DNA of 64,000 nt, taken from Flavobacterium salilacus subsp. salilacus (GTDB lineage Bacteria; Bacteroidota; Bacteroidia; Flavobacteriales; Flavobacteriaceae). The first letter of the stretch is position 1; each line of letters starts with the position of its first letter. The translations under genes were made by a program, and so were the position numbers. The DNA is taken from positions 248,001 to 312,000 of the forward strand of contig NZ_SKBP01000001.1 of assembly GCF_004634195.1 (NCBI RefSeq). Reading direction: 5' to 3'. The notes below the pieces were generated by a model that was not told where the DNA came from, made no database searches, and saw only the letters and a list, made by a program, of their open reading frames with translations. Shown here in pieces: positions 8,949 through 18,630 of the stretch.

Positions 8949-9614
8949 ATGATGAAAAATACACTAATAGCCCCGTCTGTACTTTCGGCAGATTTTGCTA
9001 ATCTGCAACGCGATATCGAAATGATAAATAACAGCAATGCCGACTGGTTTCATATCGATATAATGGATGGCGTATTTGTACCTAATATTTCTTTTGGCAT
9101 GCCGGTGCTGGAAGCTATTACCCGCCATGCCAAAAAAACCATTGATGTACACCTCATGATTGTAAACCCTGACCAGTACATTAAAACTTTTGCACAGCTT
9201 GGAGCTACCAATTTAACGGTACACTACGAAGCCTGTACCCACCTGCACCGCACGCTACAGGCTATAAAAGCCGAAGGCATGAAAGCAGGTGTTGCATTAA
9301 ACCCACATACTAATGTGAACCTTTTGGAAGATGTTATAAACGACATTGACCTGGTTTGCATGATGAGCGTTAATCCGGGTTTTGGCGGGCAGTCGTTTAT
9401 AGAAAATACGTATGCCAAGATTACTAAACTAAAAGAGATTATTATGAAACACAACGCCCCTACCCTTATAGAGATAGACGGCGGTGTGAGTGATAAAAAC
9501 GCAGCCAAGCTGGTAACAGCAGGGGCAGATGTATTGGTGGCAGGTAACTATGTTTTTAAATCGGATAATCCTGTTGCTACCATTGCCGAACTGAAAAAAA
9601 TTACCGCGATATAA
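8949..9614 (+). CDS. rpe: ribulose-phosphate 3-epimerase
   Basis: 221 residues, or 220 if the second Met codon at 8952 is used. A TIM-barrel enzyme that interconverts ribulose-5-phosphate and xylulose-5-phosphate in the pentose phosphate pathway. Visible signatures are APSVLSADFANL, the metal ligands in HIDIMDG (about residue 36), HLM, the loop VNPGFGGQ and the second catalytic Asp in IEIDGGV. Length is normal. It is transcribed alone and converges with the patatin gene 6 bp away. Confidence 0.96.
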   Translation: MMKNTLIAPSVLSADFANLQRDIEMINNSNADWFHIDIMDGVFVPNISFGMPVLEAITRHAKKTIDVHLMIVNPDQYIKTFAQLGATNLTVHYEACTHLHRTLQAIKAEGMKAGVALNPHTNVNLLEDVINDIDLVCMMSVNPGFGGQSFIENTYAKITKLKEIIMKHNAPTLIEIDGGVSDKNAAKLVTAGADVLVAGNYVFKSDNPVATIAELKKITAI

Positions 9615-9620
9615 TCGCTG

Positions 9621-11336
9621 TTATTTTTTATCCATAAGTTTCCACGTTATCATTGATTCCTTTATCGAATTTATTATTTTATCAGTCAGCATTCTGTTTA
9701 AAACTACCTTGCTACCGATAAATAGTAAGGCTCTGTTAACAAAATTTAGCTTAACGATATTAATAGTAACTTTTTGAACCCTGCGTTTTACGTGGGGTTT
9801 TAGTTTATCTATAACATCTTCTTTAATAACAGGCCAGTTGCTGCCATTGCTAAATGTGGGCATAGGGAAATAATCTTCGCCGGGGTGTTTGGAGAAAATG
9901 GGTATTATCTGATAGTAATTATCTTTTGATGATTTAAAATCTTCAATATTTATACCGGCATAGCCATTCCTGAAAATCGGGTTTTTAGTAAGCGCCTCTT
10001 CAGGTACCGTAAAATAATCTCTTAAAAATATTTCGCAGTTAAAGCGACCTAAATAATAGTCGTGCACCCTGAACTCCTTGCTTATAAAACCTCCGAAGCC
10101 TGCCAGTGTACCACAAGCAATGGCATTTTCGCCAAAGGCATCTACTGTGTTGCCGTCGGGATCTTTAAAAAAACGGGAGGGCGATATCAGGAACTGACCG
10201 GCATATCCTTCCTGCATAGCAAGCATATAATCTTCCGGCTTCACTTTCATCTGATTGGTTACGGCTGTAAGCAATTTTCCGAAAACAGAAAGCATATCTT
10301 TTTCAAAACTAAATGCCGTTTTATCATCTTTCGACTTGCTGGGGAACGGGTCTATCATTAAAACGGTATTAACAAAGGTGTTATAATCCGTATTCATTTT
10401 AACAACTTCATCGTCTTTAATTTTAGAAGATTGGGCTTTTGTAATATCATCCAGTACCTCCCTTACCTTTTCAAAAGGTTCATTATTAATCATCCCCCCA
10501 TCAACATTCAACGTTTTATAATCTGCCGTACTGTCCTCGGCGTTTGGAAAATAATTCTTCAGCCATTTGGATTTATACACGTCATTAGCCTTCCTGTTCA
10601 GTTCTCTGGATTCCAAACCAATAGGAAAAGCACCGGTAGCCATAGCCGCATCCTTTGCGGTTTCCACATTATCGTTATTCCTGAAGCTCAACGGAATCCA
10701 CCCTTCCTCTATTTTTGCTTTTTCCTCGGGAGTATCATACAGCCCAAAACAGGCATAATCATTATGCACCGTCATTACATATTTTTCTCTGCTCACATCA
10801 GCATTAAAATCAACATTATAATCAAACCCTTTAAGGTTGGAGAGTGTAGTAAATATTTTAACAGGAGTTTCAAAATAGGCACGAGGCGGTTTGGGTCTGC
10901 CATGGTCTATTGTAGTCACTTTGTCGGCAATTTCATCTATAAATTGGGAGTTGAGCAATGCTACCACATTATCATTCTTTTTTATATCCGATGTGCCTAA
11001 CATTTTTACAAACATATCCTCTCCTAAAAGATCGACCCAAGCGTTATAAAACCTGTTTTCAGGATGTTCTTTCAGTATATCTTTTTGTTGTGGAACAGGA
11101 ACGGGTGTTATTTCATCTTCTAATGCCGATGCAGTAATTATACCTGTCATCCCTCCTGCCGAAGCTCCGCCAATAACAGGTATTGCTACTTTATGAGTAG
11201 GTATACCGGGATTTCCTCGTTGCTTTTCCCACTCTTGTAAGGCTTCAAGCAAATAATCTACTACTCCGGCTGTATAGGCTCCGGCAGAAACCGCCCCTGC
11301 CATACACAACCCTACCCTGAAAGTATCATTTTCCAT
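9621..11336 (-). CDS. patatin-like phospholipase family protein
   Basis: 571 residues. The patatin fold is marked by the N-terminal GLCMAGAVSAGAYTAGVVDYL (oxyanion-hole loop), the nucleophile elbow GGASAGG with Ser near residue 56, and the catalytic Asp in NVDGGMINNEP (about 275). The Ser-Asp dyad appears complete, so lipid acyl hydrolase activity is likely. The C-terminal 250 residues have no motif I recognise. No signal peptide is seen, so it is probably cytosolic or peripheral. It is divergent from the TonB receptor gene. Confidence 0.85.
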   Translation of the reverse strand: MENDTFRVGLCMAGAVSAGAYTAGVVDYLLEALQEWEKQRGNPGIPTHKVAIPVIGGASAGGMTGIITASALEDEITPVPVPQQKDILKEHPENRFYNAWVDLLGEDMFVKMLGTSDIKKNDNVVALLNSQFIDEIADKVTTIDHGRPKPPRAYFETPVKIFTTLSNLKGFDYNVDFNADVSREKYVMTVHNDYACFGLYDTPEEKAKIEEGWIPLSFRNNDNVETAKDAAMATGAFPIGLESRELNRKANDVYKSKWLKNYFPNAEDSTADYKTLNVDGGMINNEPFEKVREVLDDITKAQSSKIKDDEVVKMNTDYNTFVNTVLMIDPFPSKSKDDKTAFSFEKDMLSVFGKLLTAVTNQMKVKPEDYMLAMQEGYAGQFLISPSRFFKDPDGNTVDAFGENAIACGTLAGFGGFISKEFRVHDYYLGRFNCEIFLRDYFTVPEEALTKNPIFRNGYAGINIEDFKSSKDNYYQIIPIFSKHPGEDYFPMPTFSNGSNWPVIKEDVIDKLKPHVKRRVQKVTINIVKLNFVNRALLFIGSKVVLNRMLTDKIINSIKESMITWKLMDKK

Positions 11337-11483
11337 ATTCAGTAATTTTTTAGTTAATAAGCAATATCAAATCTAAAACATTTTGAGGATACAATTGCTA
11401 CCTAATAGTAGGTATTCATCTTGTAAAATGTGTTCAAAATATAATTTTCTTTCAAAATATTTTTTTAGACAAACCTAAATATA

Positions 11484-11491
11484 TACTTTTG
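11484..11491 (+). promoter_or_regulatory. -7 element of TonB receptor promoter
   Basis: TACTTTTG matches TAnnTTTG, 23 bp upstream of the start at 11515. The -33 position is only T-rich. Confidence 0.5.
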
Positions 11492-11514
11492 CGTAACTAA
11501 TTTTAAAATTAGAC

Positions 11515-13755
11515 ATGAAGATATATTATGTATTTATTCTGCTTATAAGCAGTATGGCATTTTCTCAAAACGGAAGTATTAAAGGCAAAATAACAGGCAA
11601 CGGAGCGGCAGTTCCCGCAGTAATGGTATCTATACCGCAATTAAATATTATTATTGCTGCCGATGAAAACGGTAACTATGAAATTAACGGTGTTCCTTAT
11701 GGTACACATCAAGTACTATTTGATTTTATAGGCTTTAAAACCGAAAAAAAGAAAGTAAAAGTAGATTCAACTATTCCTGTAACGCTGAATATACAGCTAC
11801 AGGAAGACAATATGGCTTTGGAAGAAGTAGTAATAACCGGTACAATGAAGGAAATAAGCCGAAGCGAAAGCCCTGTTCCCGTAGAGATTATAACTCCTAA
11901 ACTTTTTAAAAAGAACCCTACAGCCAGTTTGTTCGAATCGGTAGGGATGGTAAACGGTGTGCAACCACAACTTAATTGTAACGTGTGTAACACAGGCGAC
12001 ATCCACATCAATGGTATGGAAGGACCTTATACGCTGATATTAATAGATGGTATGCCCATAGTAAGTGCGCTCTCCACCGTTTACGGGCTTAACGGAATAC
12101 CTAACAGTATGGTAGAGCGTATTGAGGTGGTAAAAGGTCCTGCCTCTTCACTATACGGCTCTGAAGCTATGGGTGGTATTATTAATGTAATTACCAAAAG
12201 CCCGTACAAAGCCCCCGTGATAAGTGCCGACAGCTTCCTGACGAGTTGGGGCGAGCTTAGTATGGACGTTGCAGGGAAAATAAGCGCAGGAAAAGCCACC
12301 TCATTAATCGGGGTAAATTACTTTAACTACAACAGTCGTATTGATAATAACGGGGATAATTTTACCGACCTGACGCTGCAAAACCGCGTTTCAATATTCA
12401 ATAAATGGAATTTTGAACGCAATGAGAATCGGGTAGCAAGTGTTGCAGCACGCTATGTATATGAAGACCGTTGGGGTGGCGAAATGAATTGGGACAAGCA
12501 ATGGCGCGGCAGCGACAGCATATATGGCGAGAGTATTTACACTAAACGTGCCGAGCTTATAGGGCTATATCAGCTCCCTGCTTCTGAGCGCATTTTTACA
12601 CAGTTCTCATACAACTGGCACGACCAAAACTCATGGTACGGAAACATCCCTTATATGGCAAATCAGCATGTAGCTTTCCTGCAAACGTATTGGGATAAAC
12701 CTTTAAGTGATGCTCACAGCCTGCTCTTGGGGGCTTCTATGCGCTATACGGTATATGATGATAACACGCCCGCCACAGCATCGGCAGATGGTACGAGCAA
12801 CGAGCCTGCCAAAACGCCGTTACCCGGTATTTTTGTACAGGATGAATGGACAATTAACAAAAAGCATAAGCTACTGGGCGGTTATCGTTTTGATTATGAT
12901 AAAAATCATGGGGCAGTACACTCGCCAAGAGTAGCTTATAAATTTTCACCTAATACGAACAACACTATACGTGCCAGCTTTGGGACAGGGTTTAGGGTGG
13001 TTAATCTTTTTACGGAAGACCATGCCGCCCTTACCGGAGCACGTGAAGTAGTTATTGCCGAAGAACTTAACCCCGAACGCTCCTTTAACGGAAACCTGAA
13101 TTATGTATTAAAAGTACCTACGGACAGTTTCTTTTTGGGGTTTGATATTACAGGCTTTTACTCCTACTTTACCAATAAAATTGTAGGCGATTTTGACTCT
13201 GACCCTAACAAAATTATTTACGACAACCTCAGGGGGCATGCCATATCACAAGGGATATCGTTAAACGTTGATGCTACCTTTACTTTTCCGTTAAAAATAC
13301 TTGCCGGAATATCGTATATGGATGTATTCCAGATGGAAGAAAATGAAAACGGAAACTTAGAACGCACGCAGCAACTGCACGCCCCAAAATGGTCGGGTAC
13401 TTTTGTGGGTACTTACCAACTACCAAAAAATTACAGTATGGACTTAACAGGAAACTGGTACGGCCCTATGCGACTGCCTATACTGCCTAACGATTATCGC
13501 CCGGAGTACTCGCCCTGGTTTTGTATTGCTAATGTACAACTAACAAAAAAGTTTGATTACGGATTGGAATTTTATGGCGGCGTAAAAAATATTTTCGCCT
13601 TTGTACCTAAAGACCCCATTATGAGACCTTTTGACCCGTTTGATAAAAACGTTGATTTAGATAACCCTAACGGTTATACTTTTGACCCCAGTTATAATTA
13701 TGCTTCGCTGCAAGGCAGGCGGGTGTTTTTAGGAGTTCGTTATAATCTGTTTTAA
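11515..13755 (+). CDS. TonB-dependent receptor
   Basis: 746 residues: signal peptide (about 1-18), carboxypeptidase-like domain (about 20-100), plug (about 115-225) with IDGMPIVSALSTVYGLNGIP and VERIEVVKGPASSLYGSEAM, then an outer-membrane beta-barrel ending in a C-terminal Phe. A Cys pair (CNVCNTGD, near residue 155) stands at the start of the plug. Substrate cannot be read from the sequence. The plug resembles cobalamin, iron or copper receptors more than SusC. A thioredoxin-like gene follows after 1 bp, so the two form an operon. Confidence 0.93.
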   Translation: MKIYYVFILLISSMAFSQNGSIKGKITGNGAAVPAVMVSIPQLNIIIAADENGNYEINGVPYGTHQVLFDFIGFKTEKKKVKVDSTIPVTLNIQLQEDNMALEEVVITGTMKEISRSESPVPVEIITPKLFKKNPTASLFESVGMVNGVQPQLNCNVCNTGDIHINGMEGPYTLILIDGMPIVSALSTVYGLNGIPNSMVERIEVVKGPASSLYGSEAMGGIINVITKSPYKAPVISADSFLTSWGELSMDVAGKISAGKATSLIGVNYFNYNSRIDNNGDNFTDLTLQNRVSIFNKWNFERNENRVASVAARYVYEDRWGGEMNWDKQWRGSDSIYGESIYTKRAELIGLYQLPASERIFTQFSYNWHDQNSWYGNIPYMANQHVAFLQTYWDKPLSDAHSLLLGASMRYTVYDDNTPATASADGTSNEPAKTPLPGIFVQDEWTINKKHKLLGGYRFDYDKNHGAVHSPRVAYKFSPNTNNTIRASFGTGFRVVNLFTEDHAALTGAREVVIAEELNPERSFNGNLNYVLKVPTDSFFLGFDITGFYSYFTNKIVGDFDSDPNKIIYDNLRGHAISQGISLNVDATFTFPLKILAGISYMDVFQMEENENGNLERTQQLHAPKWSGTFVGTYQLPKNYSMDLTGNWYGPMRLPILPNDYRPEYSPWFCIANVQLTKKFDYGLEFYGGVKNIFAFVPKDPIMRPFDPFDKNVDLDNPNGYTFDPSYNYASLQGRRVFLGVRYNLF

Positions 13756-13756
13756 G

Positions 13757-14209
13757 ATGAAAAAAATTTGCTGTTTATTTTTACTGCTTACTCTCGCAAC
13801 TCTTTACGGGCAGGAACAATATACTGTAACTTTTGAAGGATTGCCCGAAAAAGCTGCGGCAAAGCCCAAACCTATACTGATAAAAGTATATACTGACTGG
13901 TGTGCCGTATGTAAAATACAGGATAAAAAAATTGAGAACGATAAAGAACTGCAAGACTTACTCTCTGACAAGATTTACTACCTTACATTTAATGCCGAAA
14001 CGACCAAAAACATACTCTTTAACGATAAAGAATATAACTATATACCCCAAGGAGCAGGGAATGGGTATCATGAATTATCGGTATATTTGACCGAAGGCAA
14101 ACAGTCTTACCCGTGCTGGGTGCTATTCTCATCAAAATATGAGGTATTGGGAGTTTATAATGGTTTATTAAAGAATAGTCAATTAAAAGAATTGCTAAAA
14201 AAGCAATAG
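13757..14209 (+). CDS. exported thioredoxin-family protein
   Basis: 150 residues with a signal peptide (about 1-18) and a thioredoxin-like fold. The redox motif WCAVCK (about residues 52-57) follows KVYTDW. A further Cys in SYPCWVLF is at the cis-Pro region. Likely a periplasmic thiol oxidoreductase. Position 1 bp after the TonB receptor stop implies co-expression, perhaps to maintain the cysteines of the receptor or a metal-handling partner (inference). Confidence 0.85.
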   Translation: MKKICCLFLLLTLATLYGQEQYTVTFEGLPEKAAAKPKPILIKVYTDWCAVCKIQDKKIENDKELQDLLSDKIYYLTFNAETTKNILFNDKEYNYIPQGAGNGYHELSVYLTEGKQSYPCWVLFSSKYEVLGVYNGLLKNSQLKELLKKQ

Positions 14210-14212
14210 TTA

Positions 14213-15175
14213 TTACACCACTTGCCCGCTAAACTTTTCCCTGTACATTTTGGGTGTCATCCCTACATTTCTCTTGAATAAAGAGCGAAATGTTTTCAAA
14301 TCATTATAACCCGATTCCAACATTACTTCCATAATACTGTGTTTAGAAGTTTCCAGTAGTTGCTTGGCAGCTTCTATACGGGTTTTTTGCAAATATTCTA
14401 TGGGTGTTATGCCTGTAACCTGTTTAAAACGCCTTGCCAGGTTTCGTCGGCTCGCGGGGACTTCGGTAATAATTTCTTCTATAGTGGCAGCAGTGCTAAA
14501 ATTCTTTTTAATCTCATCCTGTGCCTGCTTTACCAATTCATCGCCATGATTGTGAACGGGCACAAACGAACCAAAATATAGTTGGCAGTTTCTGTCCATA
14601 TCTACCGAGAAAACTTTTGCAGTCCTTACGGCAATTTCACGACTGCAATATATTTCCAGTAACAACATCATAAGATGAAAGCTGTTAGTTGAACCGCCAC
14701 TGGTATATATCCTGTCTTGTTCGGTTACAACTGCCCGTTCCTGTACTTGTACTTTGGGGAATAATCGTGCAAAAGAAGCCCAGGCATTAATATGTGTGGT
14801 AGCCGGTTTATCATTCAGTAAACCTGTAGCCGCGAGCAAAAAAGCGCCTGTACAATAGCTTGCTATGGCAGCTCCTTTTTTATATTGTTGCTGTAACCAA
14901 GGTATCCAAGGTTTATTTAATTCTATAGATTCTGAAATCAGCATATTTTTAAATGCGGGGATAAAAATAAGGTCATACCTTTCTTCATTGTGGGCAGGTT
15001 TAGGCACATAGCCCGCATAGTCGGAGTTGTTTGCTTCCCAGCAAATCAGCTCTATCGTAAAAGGATGAGGCTTGCCCTCCTCTTCATAAAAACTGTTTAC
15101 GGTTTCAAACACGTCCAGCATTGCAGCTATGCTCAGCAACCTGTGATTTTCGAGAAGTAATATACCTAATTTCAT
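14213..15175 (-). CDS. GlxA-type transcriptional regulator (DJ-1/PfpI plus AraC domains)
   Basis: 320 residues. A DJ-1/PfpI-like amidotransferase fold (about 1-190) carries the nucleophile-elbow Cys in ASYCTGAFLLAATG (about residue 109), followed by an AraC-type double helix-turn-helix (about 215-315, EYLQKTRIEAAKQLLE and FRSLFKRNVGMTPKMYRE). Such proteins are transcriptional activators. It is divergent from the DoxX-RibD-VOC-VOC-DinB cluster 180 bp away, which makes that cluster its likely target. Confidence 0.9.
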   Translation of the reverse strand: MKLGILLLENHRLLSIAAMLDVFETVNSFYEEEGKPHPFTIELICWEANNSDYAGYVPKPAHNEERYDLIFIPAFKNMLISESIELNKPWIPWLQQQYKKGAAIASYCTGAFLLAATGLLNDKPATTHINAWASFARLFPKVQVQERAVVTEQDRIYTSGGSTNSFHLMMLLLEIYCSREIAVRTAKVFSVDMDRNCQLYFGSFVPVHNHGDELVKQAQDEIKKNFSTAATIEEIITEVPASRRNLARRFKQVTGITPIEYLQKTRIEAAKQLLETSKHSIMEVMLESGYNDLKTFRSLFKRNVGMTPKMYREKFSGQVV

Positions 15176-15282
15176 AATAATCAGTTAGTAATAATAGTGA
15201 TAAGCAAATATAAAAAAGGTTTTGTCTTGAACGCCCCTCTTAATTGACTTTTTAGACAACCTTATTCTTAAATCTTTTAAGA

Positions 15283-15290
15283 TAGCTTTG
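15283..15290 (+). promoter_or_regulatory. -7 element of DoxX cluster promoter
   Basis: TAGCTTTG matches TAnnTTTG, 65 bp upstream of the DoxX start. The leader then contains a loose inverted repeat (AATTTTA at about 15310, TAAAATT at about 15333). Confidence 0.45.
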
Positions 15291-15355
15291 TAAACAGTTA
15301 GGAGAAGTAATTTTATCGTAATTTTCTGAGGTAAAATTATTAACTGTTTATTATT

Positions 15356-15775
15356 ATGAAAAAATTATTATCACCTTTATCAATGGGTACTGATGCAGCT
15401 ACCCTTTTACTTCGAGTAATTTTCGGAGGTATGTTTGTATATTTTGGCTATGGTAAAATTGAAATGTATGATGCCATACTACCTAACTTCGGCGACATCA
15501 TCGGGATAGGTTCAGAGCTTTCGTTTCACCTTGTCATCTTTGCCGAATTCTTTTGCGGGTTGTTTGTATTACTTGGTTTTGTAACACGATTTTCCGTAAT
15601 ACCCATTTTCATCACCATGATTGTAGCCTATTTTGTGGCGCATGGCAATGATGCTTTTAATGATAAAATGCCTGCCTTCATTTTCATGGTGCTTTGCCTT
15701 CCTGTGTTTATACTGGGCAGCGGTAAATACTCTTTAGACTACTTTATTTTTAAACCTAAAAATGATAATACATGA
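15356..15775 (+). CDS. DoxX family membrane protein
   Basis: 139 residues with four hydrophobic helices, starting with the typical TLLLRVIFGGMFVYFGYGKIEM and a second-helix region with FAEFFCGLFVLLGFVTRF. DoxX proteins are small inner-membrane proteins associated with redox or stress responses, without a firm reaction. First gene of a five-gene cluster; its stop overlaps the next start by 4 bp (ATGA). Confidence 0.88.
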   Translation: MKKLLSPLSMGTDAATLLLRVIFGGMFVYFGYGKIEMYDAILPNFGDIIGIGSELSFHLVIFAEFFCGLFVLLGFVTRFSVIPIFITMIVAYFVAHGNDAFNDKMPAFIFMVLCLPVFILGSGKYSLDYFIFKPKNDNT

Positions 15776-16338
15776 GAGCTTTAAAACTCCAGGTACAAAT
15801 ATCAGTTAACGGTTATATTGCCGGATCTAAGGGTGAAATGGACTGGCTGGAATGGAACTGGGATGAGGATATTAAAAACTATGTAAACAACCTTCACGAA
15901 CCTGTAGATGCTATTGTACTGGGCAGGAAACTGGCAGAAGGTTTTATTCCGCACTGGCAGTCTTTTTCTGAAAATCCTGAAACAGCAGATGATTTCTCCC
16001 GAAAAATGGTAGATACCCATAAAGTAGTATTTACTAATACTATTGAAGATAAAGAGGATTGGAAAAACACTGTATTTACAAGCAATGATGTAACTGAAGA
16101 GATTAACAAACTTAAAGCCGGAGAAGGCGGAGATATTATTGTATATGGCGGTGGGGAATTTGTTTCTTCACTTATAGAACAGGGGTTGATTGATGATTTC
16201 TATCTTTTTGTAAACCCTGTAGCAATCAGTAAAGGCATGCCCATATTTGAAAAATTGAGTACACCACAAAAGTTAATGTTGGTTGAAGCTAAGCCTTTTG
16301 CCTGCGGTATAACCGTGTTGCATTATAGAAACAAATAA
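15772..16338 (+). CDS. dihydrofolate reductase family protein (RibD C-terminal-like)
   Basis: 188 residues with the RibD_C/DHFR-like fold: LKLQVQISVNGYIAGSKGEM, DAIVLGRKLAEGF and GGDIIVYGGGEFVSSLIEQGLIDDF (NADPH-binding glycine turn). These are NADPH-dependent reductases of unknown substrate, distinct from the true dihydrofolate reductase gene at 62413. It is translationally coupled to the DoxX gene by a 4-bp overlap. Confidence 0.88.
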   Translation: MRALKLQVQISVNGYIAGSKGEMDWLEWNWDEDIKNYVNNLHEPVDAIVLGRKLAEGFIPHWQSFSENPETADDFSRKMVDTHKVVFTNTIEDKEDWKNTVFTSNDVTEEINKLKAGEGGDIIVYGGGEFVSSLIEQGLIDDFYLFVNPVAISKGMPIFEKLSTPQKLMLVEAKPFACGITVLHYRNK

Positions 16339-16368
16339 ATTTATTATTAACTATAAAAATCAATCATC

Positions 16369-16824
16369 ATGAAATTTTTAAACCCTTATTTAAATTTTAA
16401 CGGTAATGCCGAAGAAGTTTTCAATTTTTACAAAAGTGTTTTTGGCGGTGAGTTTTCTACCCTGATGCGTTTTAAAGATATACCTGCCGATGTACCAATG
16501 GATGGCTGTGTGGATATGGAAGGAAATAAGCCCGCCGAAAACGAAGGCGAAAAAATTATGCACATTGCATTACCTATTGGCAACAACATCCTGATGGCAA
16601 GCGATGTGCCATCGCACATGGGACAGGTTACGGCAGGAACTAACACTTCGTTAAGTATAACTGTGGAAAGCAAAGAGGAGGCAGACAGCGTATTTGCAGC
16701 CCTATCAAGTGGCGGAACAGTTACTATGCCTATAGATAATATGTTTTGGGGCGATTATTTCGGTATGCTTACAGATAAATTCGGCATACACTGGATGGTA
16801 AGCTTCAACACGCAACAACAGTAA
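16369..16824 (+). CDS. VOC family protein, PhnB-like
   Basis: 151 residues. Begins [20 protein letters not shown], the standard opening of PhnB/YjdN-type glyoxalase-superfamily proteins, with later [19 protein letters not shown]. The fold is known, but the substrate of this subgroup is not. It is 30 bp after the RibD-like gene in the same cluster. A small C-rich start (SVFGGEF) and the Glu-containing metal position are retained. Confidence 0.88.
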   Translation: MKFLNPYLNFNGNAEEVFNFYKSVFGGEFSTLMRFKDIPADVPMDGCVDMEGNKPAENEGEKIMHIALPIGNNILMASDVPSHMGQVTAGTNTSLSITVESKEEADSVFAALSSGGTVTMPIDNMFWGDYFGMLTDKFGIHWMVSFNTQQQ

Positions 16825-16862
16825 TAATAACAATGCTTTTTGTTAAGCTAAAAATAAAAACC

Positions 16863-17240
16863 ATGTTAAATAACTCAAAAGCATTCAGTGGCTTCTCGGT
16901 AGATGATACAGAAAAGGCAAGGGAGTTTTACAGTAATATTCTTGGCTTAACCGTTAAGGAGGGGAATATGGGCATATTGGAACTTGATATACAAGGGAGT
17001 AATCCTATAATCATTTACCCGAAAGCGAACCATGAACCTGCCACCTTTACCATACTCAACTTTCCTGTTCCTGATGTTGAAGAAACAGTAGCCGGATTAA
17101 AAGACAGAGGAGTTGTTTTTGAAAGCTATGACTATGAAGAGCTAAAAACAGATACAGATAATATTTTCAGGGGCGGAGGTCCACACATTGCGTGGTTTAA
17201 AGACCCTGCCGGCAACATACTAAGTATTATTCAGGAATAG
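16863..17240 (+). CDS. VOC family protein
   Basis: 125 residues from the ATG at 16863 ([11 protein letters not shown]). The upstream in-frame ATG at 16833 gives ten extra residues that are atypical for the family. It is a glyoxalase/bleomycin-resistance fold with [20 protein letters not shown] at the start and [15 protein letters not shown] at the end, where a metal-ligand position would lie. Fourth gene of the cluster. Substrate unknown. Confidence 0.86.
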   Translation: MLNNSKAFSGFSVDDTEKAREFYSNILGLTVKEGNMGILELDIQGSNPIIIYPKANHEPATFTILNFPVPDVEETVAGLKDRGVVFESYDYEELKTDTDNIFRGGGPHIAWFKDPAGNILSIIQE

Positions 17241-17279
17241 ACGGAGTATCAATCATCAATTAGAAAAAAACGAATAATT

Positions 17280-17789
17280 ATGTATCAGGAAACAATTAAT
17301 GAGCTTGAGAGCGTATTGGGAGAAACCATCTCCCTGCTTTCTTCTGCTGAAGAAGCACAATTTAATGCTGTTCCCTTTGAAGGAAGCTGGACAGCGGCAC
17401 AAACAGGAATCCATCTTTTTAAATCAGAATCGGGAATGGATAAATTATTCCGTACACCCGCACCGATTGCCGAACGTGATCCGGATGAAAATGTAGAAGG
17501 ACTTAAACAAACGTTACTTGATTTCAGTAGAAAAATGGAGGCGCCGGAGTTTATACTGCCCGAAGATAAGCACTATAACAAGGAGGAAGTTGTACTGCTT
17601 TTAAAAGAACTAAGACCGGAAATAATTGAGGCTTTACAAAATACTGATTTAAGAGAAGTACCTCCGTTACCGGACTGGAACCCGCTTAAAGGTTATACTA
17701 AACTGGAATTGGCTCATTTTATGATTTACCATACACAAAGGCATAACCACCAGATAGAAAACATATTAAAAAACGTATCCGCTTCATAA
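17280..17789 (+). CDS. DinB family protein
   Basis: 169 residues, a four-helix bundle of the DinB/YfiT superfamily. The helix-1 region SWTAAQTGIHLFKSE and the C-terminal MIYHTQRHNHQIENI carry the His residues that usually form the metal site. Members include thiol-S-transferases for bacillithiol or mycothiol and uncharacterised proteins, so a thiol- or xenobiotic-related role fits the VOC and DoxX neighbours (inference). Last gene of the cluster, ending 1 bp from a convergent gene. Confidence 0.85.
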   Translation: MYQETINELESVLGETISLLSSAEEAQFNAVPFEGSWTAAQTGIHLFKSESGMDKLFRTPAPIAERDPDENVEGLKQTLLDFSRKMEAPEFILPEDKHYNKEEVVLLLKELRPEIIEALQNTDLREVPPLPDWNPLKGYTKLELAHFMIYHTQRHNHQIENILKNVSAS

Positions 17790-17790
17790 A

Positions 17791-18591
17791 CTATCCTTCC
17801 CGATAGTTAATCATTGCCCTCACATATTTATATAATACCGGAAAATGCTGTGAAAATTGCTGGGGTGTTTCAAAAAAATGCTCCAGCAATACTGCTATAA
17901 ACTCAAACTGGTTGGTGTAGGCATAACTACGCAAATAGCCCGACTGTATTAAAGCATCTCTGTTATCGGCAACTTGTATATGCTCCCATATTTTATCGAG
18001 CATATCACTAAAAATAACCCGCGAGCTGCCTATTTTTCGCCTGCGGTGCGAATCAAAATGCAATACATGGGCAAATTCGTGCAAGCCGAGGTTTATATTG
18101 TCATTATCATACGAGAGTCCTTCTTCAAAATGTTTCCACGAAAAAACCACAGCCCTTGCCATAGGGTTAAATTCTCCTCTATGATAATTACCGCTTTTTG
18201 ATAAAAAAATATCAGGATAAAGCACAATAACCGAGAACATATCGGGCAAATACTTCCGCATACCAAAAGTGAGCATTACTGCCGTAGCTGCAATTTTCAG
18301 TTTCATTTCGCGGGTAACCTCAAGCTCATCGCGCCCTGCAAAAGTATAATTGTTTATAAATGCAGCTACCCGATGCCTAAAGTATGATTTGCGTTTTGGC
18401 GAAAGCTTTTGATAAAATACAAAATGCTGTCGCAGCACAAATTCATCTCGTGCTGCAATAGTTTTTTTTACCGGATAAAAATGCACATATACAGGGCGGT
18501 TGAAAAGCAGTATATAGGCAGGCTCTATAATAACCCCGAAAATAAAAGCCGCAAACGCAACCAGCAATATAAGTACAGCTACTATTTCCAT
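17791..18591 (-). CDS. MtfA-like zinc-dependent peptidase
   Basis: 266 residues. An N-terminal hydrophobic segment (about 4-28) anchors or exports it. The metallopeptidase motif HEFAHVLHF (HExxH, about residue 167) and downstream acidic residues match the M90/MtfA family, known from the E. coli Mlc titration factor. The sequence RHRVAAFINNYTFAGRDELEVT near residue 75 is also family-like. It is transcribed convergently to the DinB gene and 40 bp downstream of kynureninase. Confidence 0.83.
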   Translation of the reverse strand: MEIVAVLILLVAFAAFIFGVIIEPAYILLFNRPVYVHFYPVKKTIAARDEFVLRQHFVFYQKLSPKRKSYFRHRVAAFINNYTFAGRDELEVTREMKLKIAATAVMLTFGMRKYLPDMFSVIVLYPDIFLSKSGNYHRGEFNPMARAVVFSWKHFEEGLSYDNDNINLGLHEFAHVLHFDSHRRRKIGSSRVIFSDMLDKIWEHIQVADNRDALIQSGYLRSYAYTNQFEFIAVLLEHFFETPQQFSQHFPVLYKYVRAMINYREG

Positions 18592-18630
18592 ATTACTAAA
18601 AAGCCGAATGTACCCTCTGCTTCTCTCATC

